A stretch of DNA of 64,000 nt from positions 4,836,001 to 4,900,000 of the forward strand of contig NZ_JANADP010000001.1 of NCBI RefSeq assembly GCF_024199945.1, written 5' to 3'. Position numbers and translations under genes: made by a program. Under the pieces are notes generated by a model, which was not told the DNA's origin, did no database searches, and saw nothing but the letters and a program-made list of their open reading frames with translations. Origin of the DNA: Bradyrhizobium sp. CCGUVB4N. Lineage in GTDB: Bacteria; Pseudomonadota; Alphaproteobacteria; Rhizobiales; Xanthobacteraceae. Positions 9,556 to 18,550 of this stretch are shown here, piece by piece (the first letter of the stretch is position 1; each line of letters opens with the position of its first letter).

Positions 9556-9999
9556 ATGGAAATACGCAAATTACCGATAATTCTCTTCGTGTCGGTCCTT
9601 CTGGTCGGCCTGATCTCGCTCGGGTTCGGTCTTCTCGATCTTGGCGGCACCATCGCATTTCTCGCGAGAGCCGAGCAGACTGAGGCGCGCTTCGCCGGCG
9701 CCGTCGCGCGAAGTGGCGGGAATCACGGCGGGACGTTTCTTTATCCGACCTTTCAATTCGCAACGCGCGACGGCCACGTGATGACGTTCACGTCTTCATC
9801 GGGGTCGACTGCACAGCCCTATGCCGATGGTGAGCGGGTCCGGATTGCCTACGATCCGCAGCGCCCCGAAGATGCGCGCCTGCTGTCGTTCCTGACGCTG
9901 TGGATGGCCCCGACGCTGCTTTGCGCGGTGGGGCTTTTGCTCTCGGGCGGAGCGGTTTTGGTGCGCACGGTCCTAGCGCGGCAGCGCCGTGGCGCCTGA
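9556..9999 (+). CDS. DUF3592 domain membrane protein
   Basis: 147 residues. An N-terminal hydrophobic helix (about residues 5-37) and a C-terminal helix (about 113-138) flank a beta-rich soluble domain with YPTFQFATRDGHVMTF and GERVRIAYDPQRPEDARL, the DUF3592 signature. The function of the family is unknown. It is 33 bases after the LAB_N gene in the same orientation and may be the last gene of that operon. Its 3' end overlaps the convergent Na/Pi cotransporter gene by 27 bases. Confidence 0.75.
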   Translation: MEIRKLPIILFVSVLLVGLISLGFGLLDLGGTIAFLARAEQTEARFAGAVARSGGNHGGTFLYPTFQFATRDGHVMTFTSSSGSTAQPYADGERVRIAYDPQRPEDARLLSFLTLWMAPTLLCAVGLLLSGGAVLVRTVLARQRRGA

Positions 10000-11661
10000 G
10001 GCGGGCAGGGCGGCCGTCTCCGCCTCAGTCTGGCGATAGGGCTGGCCCGCGGCATCCAGCACGGGATAGGCGACCGAGCAGATATGCGAATGGATGCGGC
10101 GCAGATCGCGCAGCACGTCCAGGTGCAGCGACGTGGTCTCGATGGTCTCGGGGCGGCCCTCGCGCAGGCGATCGAGATGGCGCTCCACGGCCGCGAGCTC
10201 GGTGTTCTTCAGCGCGGTCTTTTCCACCAACAGCTTGCGGGCCTCATTGGCGTCGCCCGACATGAACACGCCGAACGCGATCCGCAGCGAGTCCATCGTG
10301 CGCTTGTGGAACGCGGCGAGTTCCTCGGCGCCTTCAGCCGAGAACTGGAGGCGCCGCTTGATCTTCTTGGTGGCGAGCTCGCTCAAATTCTTGTCGATGA
10401 TGTCGCCGATATGCTCGAGGTTGATGGCGAAGGAGATGATCTCCATCGCACGCCGGCCTTCGCTCTCATCGAGGCTGCCGCGGGTCAGCTTGGTGACGTA
10501 GAGCTTGATGGCCTCGTCGAGACTGTCGACGACATTGTCCGTCTTCGAGACCTGGTCGACCAGCGAGCGGTCGCCGGTCATCATCGCGGCCATGACCTTG
10601 CGCAGCATGGTTTCGACCAGATCGCCCATGCGCAACGTCTCGCGGGCGGCGTCCGCAAGCGCGAGCGAGGGGCTCTCGAGTGCGGTCTCGTCGAGATAGC
10701 GCGGCCGCGCGGGATCGGTTTCCTGCACGCGATCGGGCAGGAGCCGGGTCAGCAGGCGCGACATTGGGTCGAGCAGGCCGATGAAGATGACGGCCGTGCC
10801 GACGTTGAAGGCGATGTGGAACGCCGCGATCATCTTGGCGAGATCGGGCTGCCAGGCATGCATGTGACCCGCGATCGTGCCCAGGAACGGCAGCACGAGC
10901 GCAATGCCGATGACGCGGTTGACGAGATTGCCGACCGGCAAGCGATAGCTCGCGGGATCGTCGCGCCTTGCGCCTTCGAACACGGGGTTGACGGCGCTGC
11001 CGAGATTGGCCCCGAGCACCAGCGCCAGCGCCGCATCGGGCGTGATGAATTGCGAGTAGGCCAGCGACATGATCAGCAGCACGCTGGCGACGCTCGAATG
11101 CACGGCCCAGGTCAGAAGCCCGGCGACGATGATGCACAGAACGGGGTCGCCTGTGATCGCCGACATCACGACGCGCACACCGGGTGCGTTCTCCGCCGGC
11201 GCCAGCGTGTCGAGCAGGATGTGCAGCGACAGCAACATCAATCCGAGGCCGATTGCGATACGGCCGATGTCCTTGATCCGCGAGCGCGGGCCGGAGCGGA
11301 AGGCGACGAGGCCGAGCACGAACAGCACGGGCGCGACCGCTGCAATGTTGAACGACAATGCCTGCACGATCAGCGTCGTGCCGACATTGGCCCCCAGCAT
11401 GATGGCGAGCGCGGCGACGAGGCTGAGCAGGCCCTCCGCGGCAAAGGAGCTGGTGAGGAGCGCGGTCGCCGTGCTGCTCTGAAGCAGTGCGGTGAGTCCC
11501 AGCCCGGCTGCAAACGCGCTGAAGCGATTGCCGAGTGCCTTGCCGAGCAGGCGTCGCAGATCGGGGCCAAAGGCGCGCAGGATGCCGCTCTGGACCATGT
11601 GCAGGCCCCACAGCAGCAACGCCACGCCGCCCATCAGATCGAGCAGAACCAACGTTCCCAT
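9973..11661 (-). CDS. Na/Pi cotransporter family protein with PhoU-like domain
   Basis: 562 residues. The N-terminal ~310 residues hold the inverted-repeat Na/Pi cotransporter domain with the QSS motif in LLQSSTATALL and GANVGTTL; a second repeat contains AVHSSVASVLL and GANLGSAVNP. The C-terminal ~220 residues form PhoU-like helices. The family imports or exports phosphate with sodium at the inner membrane and is usually NptA/YjbB-like. The gene stands alone, convergent with the DUF3592 gene. A 12-bp perfect palindrome (ggcgttaacgcc) lies upstream at 11740-11751, with no visible Pho box. Confidence 0.88.
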   Translation of the reverse strand: MGTLVLLDLMGGVALLLWGLHMVQSGILRAFGPDLRRLLGKALGNRFSAFAAGLGLTALLQSSTATALLTSSFAAEGLLSLVAALAIMLGANVGTTLIVQALSFNIAAVAPVLFVLGLVAFRSGPRSRIKDIGRIAIGLGLMLLSLHILLDTLAPAENAPGVRVVMSAITGDPVLCIIVAGLLTWAVHSSVASVLLIMSLAYSQFITPDAALALVLGANLGSAVNPVFEGARRDDPASYRLPVGNLVNRVIGIALVLPFLGTIAGHMHAWQPDLAKMIAAFHIAFNVGTAVIFIGLLDPMSRLLTRLLPDRVQETDPARPRYLDETALESPSLALADAARETLRMGDLVETMLRKVMAAMMTGDRSLVDQVSKTDNVVDSLDEAIKLYVTKLTRGSLDESEGRRAMEIISFAINLEHIGDIIDKNLSELATKKIKRRLQFSAEGAEELAAFHKRTMDSLRIAFGVFMSGDANEARKLLVEKTALKNTELAAVERHLDRLREGRPETIETTSLHLDVLRDLRRIHSHICSVAYPVLDAAGQPYRQTEAETAALPASGATALPR

Positions 11662-11821
11662 GCTCCGTGTCCGGATGAGAGTCGAAGGGATTCAGGCTAG
11701 CGCCAAACGCCAGCGGATCAAACCCTTTGTTGGCGCGTCGGCGTTAACGCCTGCGGTCCTTGCTCGTTCCCGCTGCGGCGCGCTCTGGCGCGTCCGCAGG
11801 CGAGATGCCTCGTGAGCAGGC

Positions 11822-13006
11822 TCACATTGCCGCTTTGAGGGCAGCGAAGCCGCGATCGAGATCGGCCTTGAGATCGTCGGTGCTCTCCAGCCCGATATGC
11901 AGGCGCAGTGTCGGGCCACCGGGCGCCCATTTCGTCGCCGTACGATAGTCGTTGCAGTCGAAGGGAATCGCGAGGCTCTCGAAGCCGCCCCAGGAAAAGC
12001 CCATGCCGAACAGTTTGAGCGTGTTGAGCATGGTGTCGACGGCCGTCTGCGGCGCCGGCTTCAGCACGATGCTGAACAGGCCTGAGGCGCCGGTGAAGTC
12101 GCGCTTCCAGATGGCATGGCCCGGGTCGGTCTCGAGCCCCGGATGCAGGACGCGAGCGACCTCAGGGCGGCCAGCGAGCCAGCGCGCCATGTCGAGGCCC
12201 GAGCGATGATGCTGCGCGAGCCGCACCGACAGCGTGCGCAGGCCGCGCAGCGCAAGGAAGACGTCGTCGGGACCGGCGCAGACGCCGAGCAGGCGGATGC
12301 CTTCGGTAATCTGCGGCCAGGTCCTGGCGTTGGCCGAGATCGTGCCGAACATGATGTCGGAATGGCCGCCGATGTATTTGGTCGCGGCCTGCATGCTGAT
12401 GTCGACGCCCTGCTCGAGCGAGCGGTGATAGAGCGGCGTCGCCCAGGTGTTGTCGTCGATGACGAGCGCGTCGCGCGCATGGGCGACGTGGGCGATGGCG
12501 CGGATATCCGGCATCTCGAACGATTGCGAGCCGGGCGCCTCGACCAGCACAGCGCGGGTGTTGGGCTTGAACAGCTTCTCGATGCCGGCGCCGATCAGCG
12601 GATCGAAATAGGTGGTCTCGATGCCGAGGCGGGCCAGCATGCCGTTGCAGAAATTGCGCGTGGGACGATAGACATTGTCGCAGACCAGGATGTGGTCGCC
12701 GGTCTTCAAGACCGCGAGCAGGGTGGTCGAGATCGCCGACAGGCCTGACGGGACGATGCCGACGCCGGCGCATTGCGGCCCCTCCAGCGCCATCAGCGTA
12801 TCCTGGAACGCCCGGGTGGTCGGGCTGCCGTGGCGGCCATAAGTAAACTCGCCGCGATGGGCGTGCAGGTCCTCGGCGGTCGGATAGAGCACGGTCGAGC
12901 CGTGGAACACAGGTGGATTGACGAACCCCTTCTGCGCCTTGGTGTCGCGGCCGGAGGTGACCAGCCGGGTTTCGGCGTGCTGCTGTGCGGGGTGCGAGGA
13001 ATCCAT
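11822..13006 (-). CDS. metC: Cystathionine beta-lyase
   Basis: 394 residues of the Cys/Met-metabolism PLP-dependent family. The PLP lysine is in MQAATKYIGGHSDIM. Substrate-pocket elements TYGRHGSPTTRAF and the C-terminal SWGGFESL favour MetC-type beta-lyase over gamma-synthase. The reaction is L-cystathionine to homocysteine, pyruvate and ammonia. The frame is open upstream to 13108, but the ATG at 13006 (MDSSHPAQQHAETR) matches the family N terminus. It is divergent from the aap operon. No SAM-II aptamer was recognised upstream. Confidence 0.88.
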   Translation of the reverse strand: MDSSHPAQQHAETRLVTSGRDTKAQKGFVNPPVFHGSTVLYPTAEDLHAHRGEFTYGRHGSPTTRAFQDTLMALEGPQCAGVGIVPSGLSAISTTLLAVLKTGDHILVCDNVYRPTRNFCNGMLARLGIETTYFDPLIGAGIEKLFKPNTRAVLVEAPGSQSFEMPDIRAIAHVAHARDALVIDDNTWATPLYHRSLEQGVDISMQAATKYIGGHSDIMFGTISANARTWPQITEGIRLLGVCAGPDDVFLALRGLRTLSVRLAQHHRSGLDMARWLAGRPEVARVLHPGLETDPGHAIWKRDFTGASGLFSIVLKPAPQTAVDTMLNTLKLFGMGFSWGGFESLAIPFDCNDYRTATKWAPGGPTLRLHIGLESTDDLKADLDRGFAALKAAM

Positions 13007-13392
13007 GCGACTGCTTTCAAAAAAGCGTTTCCGCCGGCGCGGATCGCGCGGTCGGGGCGGCCTGGAGGCCGCTGACGTTAATAACAGAACACAGAAGAGT
13101 CCCGTCAACCCCTTGACCCGGCTCGCCAGTCGTTCTGTGATGCGCAGGTGCTATTCAGTCGCCGCATGTTGAGGGGCCTGCCGCGACCTTCGATCCATCG
13201 TCTGACCGGACCTTGCGCCACAGCCACAACGGCGGGCGCCTGCGGCGAGGATTAAGGTATGGCCTCCCAGCATCGGCGAGTGTTCGGCAAGGTATTCCAG
13301 CATGACTCTTGCAAGGCTGCCCTTTGTGCAGGGAAAGTCTTGGCAGAGACACCGTTCCTGACGTTGAGATGACTTTGAAAGGCTTGAAGCCC
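13007..13392. other. Divergent intergenic region metC / aapJ
   Basis: 386 bases between divergently read genes. It must hold the promoters of metC and the aap operon. Next to metC there is a GC hairpin (ggcctggaggcc) and the candidate promoter listed separately. On the aap side I found no convincing -24/-12 (sigma-54) or NtrC-like element despite the nitrogen-related cargo. No small ORF with a good ribosome binding site is evident apart from short in-frame extensions upstream of aapJ. Confidence 0.5.
13078..13108 (-). promoter_or_regulatory. Candidate sigma-70 promoter for metC
   Basis: On the minus strand TTGACG (complement of 13103-13108) is followed, 18-19 bases later, by TTATTA/TATTAA (complement of 13078-13084), about 70 bases upstream of the metC ATG. 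The -35 is good and the -10 moderate, and the AT-rich -10 stands out in a GC-rich region. This is pattern matching only. Confidence 0.35.
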
Positions 13393-14409
13393 ATGAAACG
13401 CGTAACCCTGGCTCTCTCTCTTGCTCTCGCCGCCGGCCTCTCTGCCCAGGCCGCCGACGCGCAAACGCTCAAGACCGTCAAGGATCGGGGCACACTGTCC
13501 TGCGGCGTCAGCCAGGGCCTGCCCGGCTTCTCCTCGCCCGACGACAAGGGCAACTGGACCGGCCTCGACGTCGATGTCTGCCGCGCCATTGCGGCTGCGA
13601 TCTTCAACGATCCGACTAAAGTCAAATACGTGCCGACCTCGGCCAAGGACCGCTTTACCGCGCTGCAGTCCGGCGAGATCGACGTGCTCTCGCGCAACAC
13701 CACCTGGACCATCTCGCGCGACACCTCGCTCGGCGCCAACTTCACCGGCGTGACCTATTATGACGGGCAGGGCTTCATGGTGAAGAAGTCGCTCAAGGTG
13801 AACTCCGCACTGGAACTGAACAGTGCCTCGGTCTGCGTGCAGACCGGCACCACCACCGAGCAGAACCTCGCCGACTACTTCAAGGCCAACAACATGAAGT
13901 ACGAGGTGATCGCGTTCGGCACCAACGACGAAACCGTCAAGGCCTACGAGGCCGGCCGCTGCGACGTCTTCACCACCGACCAGTCGGGCCTCTACGCCAA
14001 CCGTCTGAAGCTCGCCAATCCCAACGACCATATGGTTCTGCCGGAGATCATCTCGAAGGAGCCGCTCGGACCGATGGTGCGCCATGGCGATGACCAGTGG
14101 TTCGACATCGTGAAATGGACGCTGTTCGCCATGATCACCGCCGAAGAGCTCGGCGTGACCTCGAAGAACGTCGACGAGAAAGCCAAGATGGAGACTCCGG
14201 AGCTGAAGCGCGTGCTCGGCACCGACGGCAATTTCGGCGAACAGCTCGGCCTGACCAAGGACTGGGTGATCCGCATCGTCAAGGCCGTCGGCAATTACGG
14301 CGAAGTGTTCGATCGCAACGTCGGCGCCGGCTCGCCGCTCGCCATCAACCGCGGTCTCAACAATCTCTGGAACAAGGGTGGTCTTCAGTACGCGCCGCCG
14401 ATCCGCTGA
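13393..14409 (+). CDS. aapJ: General L-amino acid ABC transporter, periplasmic binding protein
   Basis: 338 residues with a cleavable signal peptide (MKRVTLALSLALAAGLSAQA, cut near ADAQ). The mature part is a type II periplasmic binding fold: RGTLSCGVSQGLPGFSS, DVDVCRAIAAAIF, and the ligand-site STSAKDRF / NTTWTISRD region. It captures polar amino acids for the AapQMP complex. Frame-compatible starts exist upstream (ATG at 13369), but the ATG at 13393 begins a normal signal peptide. It is the first gene of aapJQMP; in Rhizobium this operon is known to respond to nitrogen control through NtrBC. Confidence 0.93.
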   Translation: MKRVTLALSLALAAGLSAQAADAQTLKTVKDRGTLSCGVSQGLPGFSSPDDKGNWTGLDVDVCRAIAAAIFNDPTKVKYVPTSAKDRFTALQSGEIDVLSRNTTWTISRDTSLGANFTGVTYYDGQGFMVKKSLKVNSALELNSASVCVQTGTTTEQNLADYFKANNMKYEVIAFGTNDETVKAYEAGRCDVFTTDQSGLYANRLKLANPNDHMVLPEIISKEPLGPMVRHGDDQWFDIVKWTLFAMITAEELGVTSKNVDEKAKMETPELKRVLGTDGNFGEQLGLTKDWVIRIVKAVGNYGEVFDRNVGAGSPLAINRGLNNLWNKGGLQYAPPIR

Positions 14410-14436
14410 TTCCGCCCGATCGGTCGGCACACGGCA

Positions 14437-15642
14437 ATGAGCACCGAGGCTCGTAAACCGCCGCTCCAGATCGCCCTGAAGATCAGGCGCCTTCTGGGTG
14501 GCAAGGCAGGCTGGAACGGCGTCGCCGTCCAGTTTGCCTTCGCGGCGGTGCTGGGCTGGATCGCCTACGAGATCATCTCGAACGCGCGCACCAACGTCGA
14601 GAACCAGCACATTGCCACCGGCTTCGGTTTCCTTTCGAACAACGCCGGCTTCGACGTCAACCAGACCCTGATCTCCTATACCGGCTCCGACACGTTCCTG
14701 CGGGTGTTCGTGGTCGGCCTATTAAATACGTTCGTCGTCTCTGTGGTCGGCATCGTGTTCTCCACGGTGATCGGCTTCATCGTGGCGCTGTGCCGGCTGT
14801 CGCCGAACTGGCTGGTGTCGCGCGTCGGCGAGATCTATGTCGAGATCATCCGCAACCTGCCGCTGCTATTCCAGATCCTGTTCTGGTACCTGGCGGTGTT
14901 GGCGGCGCTGCCCAATCCGCGACAGAGCATCTCGTTTCTCGGCATCGCCTTCATTAGCAATCGCGGTCTCGTCATTCCGCAGCCGATCGGCCAGGCCGGT
15001 CTGGAGCCGTTCCTGGCGGCGCTGGCCTTGGGCATCTTGGCGGCGCTGGCCTTGCGCGTCCACGCGCGACGAGCGCTGTTCCAGCGCGGGCAGATGATCC
15101 GCATCTGGCCTTACGCGCTGGGCCTCGTCATTGGGCTGCCGCTTGTGACGATGCTGGTGTTCGGTCTGCCGTTTACGGTCGAGCTGCCGCAACTCAAGGG
15201 ATTCAATTTCGCCGGCGGCGCGCGCATCATCCCGGAATTCGTAGCGCTGACTCTAGCGCTGTCGACTTACACTGCGGCTTTTATCGCCGAGATCGTGCGC
15301 GCCGGTATCCTGTCCGTCCACGCCGGCCAGATGGAGGCGGGGGCCTCGCTCGGCCTCAGCCGTGGCACCACACTGCGGCTGATCGTGGTGCCACAGGCGA
15401 TGCGCGTGATCGTGCCGCCGCTGACCAACCAGTACCTCAACCTCACCAAGAATTCCTCGCTGGCGGTCGCGATCGGCTATCCGGATCTCTTCTCGGTGTG
15501 GGCCGGCACGTCGCTCAGCCAGACCGGCCAAGCGATCGAGATCATCACCACGACGATGGGCGTCTACCTCCTGATCTCGCTCATCACCAGCGCCGTCATG
15601 AGCGTCTACAGTTGGCGCCTCAGCCGGAGTCTCGGCGCATGA
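14437..15642 (+). CDS. aapQ: General L-amino acid ABC transporter permease AapQ
   Basis: 401 residues with about eight hydrophobic helices. The HisM/GlnP-type inner-membrane permease signature EAA loop, EIVRAGILSVHAGQMEAGASLG (split here: EIVRAGILSVHAG then QMEAGASLGLSRG), contacts the ATPase. VEIIRNLPLLFQILFWYLAV is typical of the amino acid permease subfamily. It is 27 bases after aapJ, and the stop overlaps the aapM ATG (ATGA). It forms the heterodimeric channel with AapM. Confidence 0.93.
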   Translation: MSTEARKPPLQIALKIRRLLGGKAGWNGVAVQFAFAAVLGWIAYEIISNARTNVENQHIATGFGFLSNNAGFDVNQTLISYTGSDTFLRVFVVGLLNTFVVSVVGIVFSTVIGFIVALCRLSPNWLVSRVGEIYVEIIRNLPLLFQILFWYLAVLAALPNPRQSISFLGIAFISNRGLVIPQPIGQAGLEPFLAALALGILAALALRVHARRALFQRGQMIRIWPYALGLVIGLPLVTMLVFGLPFTVELPQLKGFNFAGGARIIPEFVALTLALSTYTAAFIAEIVRAGILSVHAGQMEAGASLGLSRGTTLRLIVVPQAMRVIVPPLTNQYLNLTKNSSLAVAIGYPDLFSVWAGTSLSQTGQAIEIITTTMGVYLLISLITSAVMSVYSWRLSRSLGA

Positions 15643-17159
15643 CCGACATCACCGCGTCATCCTTCGTCCGCGATGACCTGGTCGCCGAGCGGCCCGCGCC
15701 GGTGAAGACCACCGGTTTTGTCGGCCTGCTGCGCACCCGCCTGTTCAATTCGCCGACCAACATTCTCCTGACGATCCTGGGCGCGCTGCTGCTCTGGTTC
15801 ACCATCATTCCATCCGTCAGGTTCCTGATCGTCGATGCGGTCTGGAGCGGCCAGGATCGGACGGCTTGCCTCGCTGAGAACGCCGGATTCGCCGTCGGCG
15901 CCTGCTGGCCCTACATCCAGGCCAAGCTGCCGCAGCTGATCTACGGCTTCTATCCCGAGGCCGAGCGCTGGCGGGTCAATCTCGCGCTGATCCTGGCGGC
16001 CGCGCTGCTGCTGCCGCTGCTGATCCCGCGCCTGCCGGCCAAAGGCCTCAACGCCAGCCTGTTCTTCTTCGCCTTTCCGGTCGTCGCGTTCTTCCTGTTG
16101 CATGGCGGCGGCATCAGCGGCTTCGGCCTGAGCTGGACTGCCGGCCTGCTGGAACTGTTCGACGACAGCATCGTCAGCGCCGGGCAGGTGCTGCTCAGCC
16201 TGAGCAAGACATCGGCGATCGCGCCGCTGCTGTGGGTTGTCGGCAATCTCATCGTGCTGGTTGGCACCGCGATTCATTGGCTGATCTTCCCGTTGACCTG
16301 GCTGCGCGACCAGATCCAGGCGTCAGGGCAGTCGGTCTGGCTCGATTTTGCCATCACGACGGCGTTCGTCTCGTTGATCGCCTTTGTCCTCAGTGGCGGC
16401 ATGCGCACGGGATGGCGCGCGCTCGCCTCGAGCATCGCCACCTTCGTCGCCATCGCAATCGTTATCAAGCTGATGGGGCTCGACCGCGGCGGTCTGCCGA
16501 TCGTCGCGACCAATCTCTGGGGCGGCCTCCTGGTGACGCTGGTGGTCTCCGTGACCGGCATCGTCACCTCGCTGCCGATCGGCATCGCGCTGGCCCTCGG
16601 TCGGCGCGCCTCCATCCCGCTGATCCGGATCTTCTCGATCGCGTTCATCGAGTTCTGGCGTGGCGTGCCACTGGTCACGGTGCTGTTCTTCGCCACCTAC
16701 ATGCTGCCGCTGTTCCTGCCGGGCAATTTCACCGTCGACGGCCTGGTGCGCGCGCTGATCGGCATCGCGCTGTTCACGGGCGCCTACCAGGCCGAGAACG
16801 TCCGCGGCGGCCTTGCTGCGATCCCGCGCGGGCAGGGGGAGGCAGCGGCGGCGCTCGGGCTGTCCTGGTGGAAGACCACGTCGCTGATCGTGCTGCCGCA
16901 GGCGCTGCGGCACGTCATCCCGAACCTCGTCAACAGCTTCATCTCGCTGTTCAAGGATACCTCGCTGGTGTCGATCGTCGCGCTGTTCGATCTGCTGGGT
17001 TCGCTGCGTGCCTCGTTCGCCGACCCCAAATGGTCGACGCCCTCGACCTTGTTCACCGGCTTTGCCTTCGCCGGGATCATCTACTTCATCTTCTGCTTTG
17101 GAATGTCCCGCTACTCGCTCTTCGTCGAGCGCCGCCTCAACGCCCACCGCCGCAACTGA
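15639..17159 (+). CDS. aapM: General L-amino acid ABC transporter permease AapM
   Basis: 506 residues, longer than AapQ because of extra N-terminal helices, as usual for AapM. The permease domain is in the C-terminal third, with FIEFWRGVPLVTVLFFATYMLP and the EAA loop ENVRGGLAAIPRGQGEAA. It is translationally coupled to aapQ through ATGA (15639-15642). The frame is open further upstream but without reason to extend it. It forms the translocation pore with AapQ. Confidence 0.93.
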   Translation: MTDITASSFVRDDLVAERPAPVKTTGFVGLLRTRLFNSPTNILLTILGALLLWFTIIPSVRFLIVDAVWSGQDRTACLAENAGFAVGACWPYIQAKLPQLIYGFYPEAERWRVNLALILAAALLLPLLIPRLPAKGLNASLFFFAFPVVAFFLLHGGGISGFGLSWTAGLLELFDDSIVSAGQVLLSLSKTSAIAPLLWVVGNLIVLVGTAIHWLIFPLTWLRDQIQASGQSVWLDFAITTAFVSLIAFVLSGGMRTGWRALASSIATFVAIAIVIKLMGLDRGGLPIVATNLWGGLLVTLVVSVTGIVTSLPIGIALALGRRASIPLIRIFSIAFIEFWRGVPLVTVLFFATYMLPLFLPGNFTVDGLVRALIGIALFTGAYQAENVRGGLAAIPRGQGEAAAALGLSWWKTTSLIVLPQALRHVIPNLVNSFISLFKDTSLVSIVALFDLLGSLRASFADPKWSTPSTLFTGFAFAGIIYFIFCFGMSRYSLFVERRLNAHRRN

Positions 17160-17170
17160 TCGAGCTCACC

Positions 17171-17911
17171 ATGACCGCAGATCCCATCGTCAACATTTCC
17201 GGCCTCAACAAATGGTACGGCGAATTTCACGTGCTGCGCGACATCGACCTCGAGGTCAACAAGGGCGAGCGCATCGTGATCTGCGGCCCCTCGGGGTCCG
17301 GCAAATCGACACTGATCCGCTGCATCAATGCGCTCGAGGAATTCCAGGAGGGCGAGATCGTCGTCGACGGCATCGAACTCGGGCCGAACCTCAAGCATGT
17401 CGATGCGGTGCGCCGCGAAGTCGGCATGGTGTTCCAGAGCTTCAATCTGTTCCCGCACCTCACCGTGCTGGACAATTGCACGCTGGCGCCGATCTGGGTG
17501 CGCAACATCCCCAAGAAGGACGCCGAGGAGACCGCGATGAAATTCCTGGAGCGGGTCAAGATCCCGCACCAGGCCAACAAGTTTCCGGGGCAGATGTCCG
17601 GCGGGCAGCAGCAGCGCGTCGCGATCGCGCGCGCGCTCACCATGAACCCGAAGGTGATGCTGTTCGACGAGCCGACCTCGGCGCTCGACCCCGAGATGGT
17701 CAAGGAGGTCCTCGACACCATGGTCGACCTGGCCGACGAGGGCATGACCATGCTGGTCGTCACCCACGAGATGGGCTTTGCCAAGGAGGTCGCCAACCGC
17801 GTGGTGTTCATGGATGCCGGCCAGATCATCGAGGCCAACACGCCGAACGAGTTTTTCGCAGCCCCCCAGCATGCGCGGACGAAGCTTTTCCTGAGTCAGA
17901 TCTTGCGCTGA
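17171..17911 (+). CDS. aapP: General L-amino acid ABC transporter ATPase AapP
   Basis: 246 residues. Walker A GPSGSGKST (near residue 39), Q-loop VFQSFNLFPHLTV, signature MSGGQQQRVAIARAL and Walker B VMLFDEPTSALDPEM are all intact, as is the H-loop VVTHEMGFAKEV. It powers uptake of amino acids through AapQM. It starts 11 bases after aapM. The operon ends at the palindromic hairpin at 17919-17954, which may act as a terminator or an mRNA-stabilising element. Confidence 0.95.
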   Translation: MTADPIVNISGLNKWYGEFHVLRDIDLEVNKGERIVICGPSGSGKSTLIRCINALEEFQEGEIVVDGIELGPNLKHVDAVRREVGMVFQSFNLFPHLTVLDNCTLAPIWVRNIPKKDAEETAMKFLERVKIPHQANKFPGQMSGGQQQRVAIARALTMNPKVMLFDEPTSALDPEMVKEVLDTMVDLADEGMTMLVVTHEMGFAKEVANRVVFMDAGQIIEANTPNEFFAAPQHARTKLFLSQILR

Positions 17912-17918
17912 TCTCGTA

Positions 17919-17954
17919 GGATGGGCAAAGGCGCCCTTGCGCCATGCCCACCCT
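17919..17954. repeat. REP-like intergenic palindrome after aapP
   Basis: Arms GGGC-aaa-GGCGC and GCGCC-at-GCCC enclose a CCTT loop. The motif GATGGGCAAAGGCGC...GCGCCATGCCCACC matches from memory a very common intergenic palindrome of Bradyrhizobium genomes. There is no T-run, so it is not a classical intrinsic terminator. The hairpin is directly visible; repeat family membership is recalled. Confidence 0.6.
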
Positions 17955-18095
17955 CCGTCCTCAACCTTGGCAAACCTGGGCTCGACCTCGTCGGAGCTTC
18001 GTAATCTCTCCTCAACCATATCCACGGTTGCGCGTCCGCCGCTTCACGCGTCCGAAAGTTCTTTCTGCACCTATGGCCTGAAAACGGAGGCGCTC

Positions 18096-18524
18096 GTGCT
18101 GGACCTCGTATTCGGCCTCAATACCCGCCTGGGGCGTTTGCAGTTCTTCCTCGCCACGCTCGTGCTCGCGGTGGTGATGACTGCGATCTGCTTCGTGGTC
18201 GCGATGTCGGTGCTGCGCAACGTCAATTCGGCCAACATCCGCCCCGATGATCTCCTAAAGAACGGGGGAATCATCGCGGCGATGGCGTTCTTCGCAATTG
18301 CGACGATCGAACTGTACTCGATGCGCTTCCGCGACATCGGCTGGGACCCGGTCTGCGTCGTCCCGGCCTGGATCGCGTTGATGATCGTCGACTACGTCGT
18401 TGCGATGAAGTTTCCGGCCTATGCGCTTGGCCAGGAGCACACCGGCACGGTCGTCGGCAGCATTTCCAATCTCGTGCTGACGCTGGCGCTGTTGTTCTGG
18501 CCGAGCCGCGACCGCTACACCTGA
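18096..18524 (+). CDS. DUF805 family membrane protein
   Basis: 142 residues with about four membrane helices. FGLNTRLGRLQFFLATLVLA and RFRDIGWDPVCVVPAWIAL match the DUF805 (YhaH/YhaI-like) pattern of a short N-terminal LxGRxxR-like stretch and aromatic helices. The GTG start at 18096 is chosen because GGAGG lies 6 bases upstream; the frame is open back to 17937, but that part overlaps the REP-like palindrome and does not look coding. The function of the family is unknown. It is convergent with cysK. Confidence 0.7.
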   Translation: MLDLVFGLNTRLGRLQFFLATLVLAVVMTAICFVVAMSVLRNVNSANIRPDDLLKNGGIIAAMAFFAIATIELYSMRFRDIGWDPVCVVPAWIALMIVDYVVAMKFPAYALGQEHTGTVVGSISNLVLTLALLFWPSRDRYT

Positions 18525-18550
18525 AGCGAGCGGTCGCCGCCATCCCGACC

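Noticed and set aside
13007..13150. SAM-II riboswitch upstream of metC
   Set aside because: Such aptamers precede methionine genes in alphaproteobacteria, but I could not identify the conserved pseudoknot core here; only a simple GC hairpin is visible.
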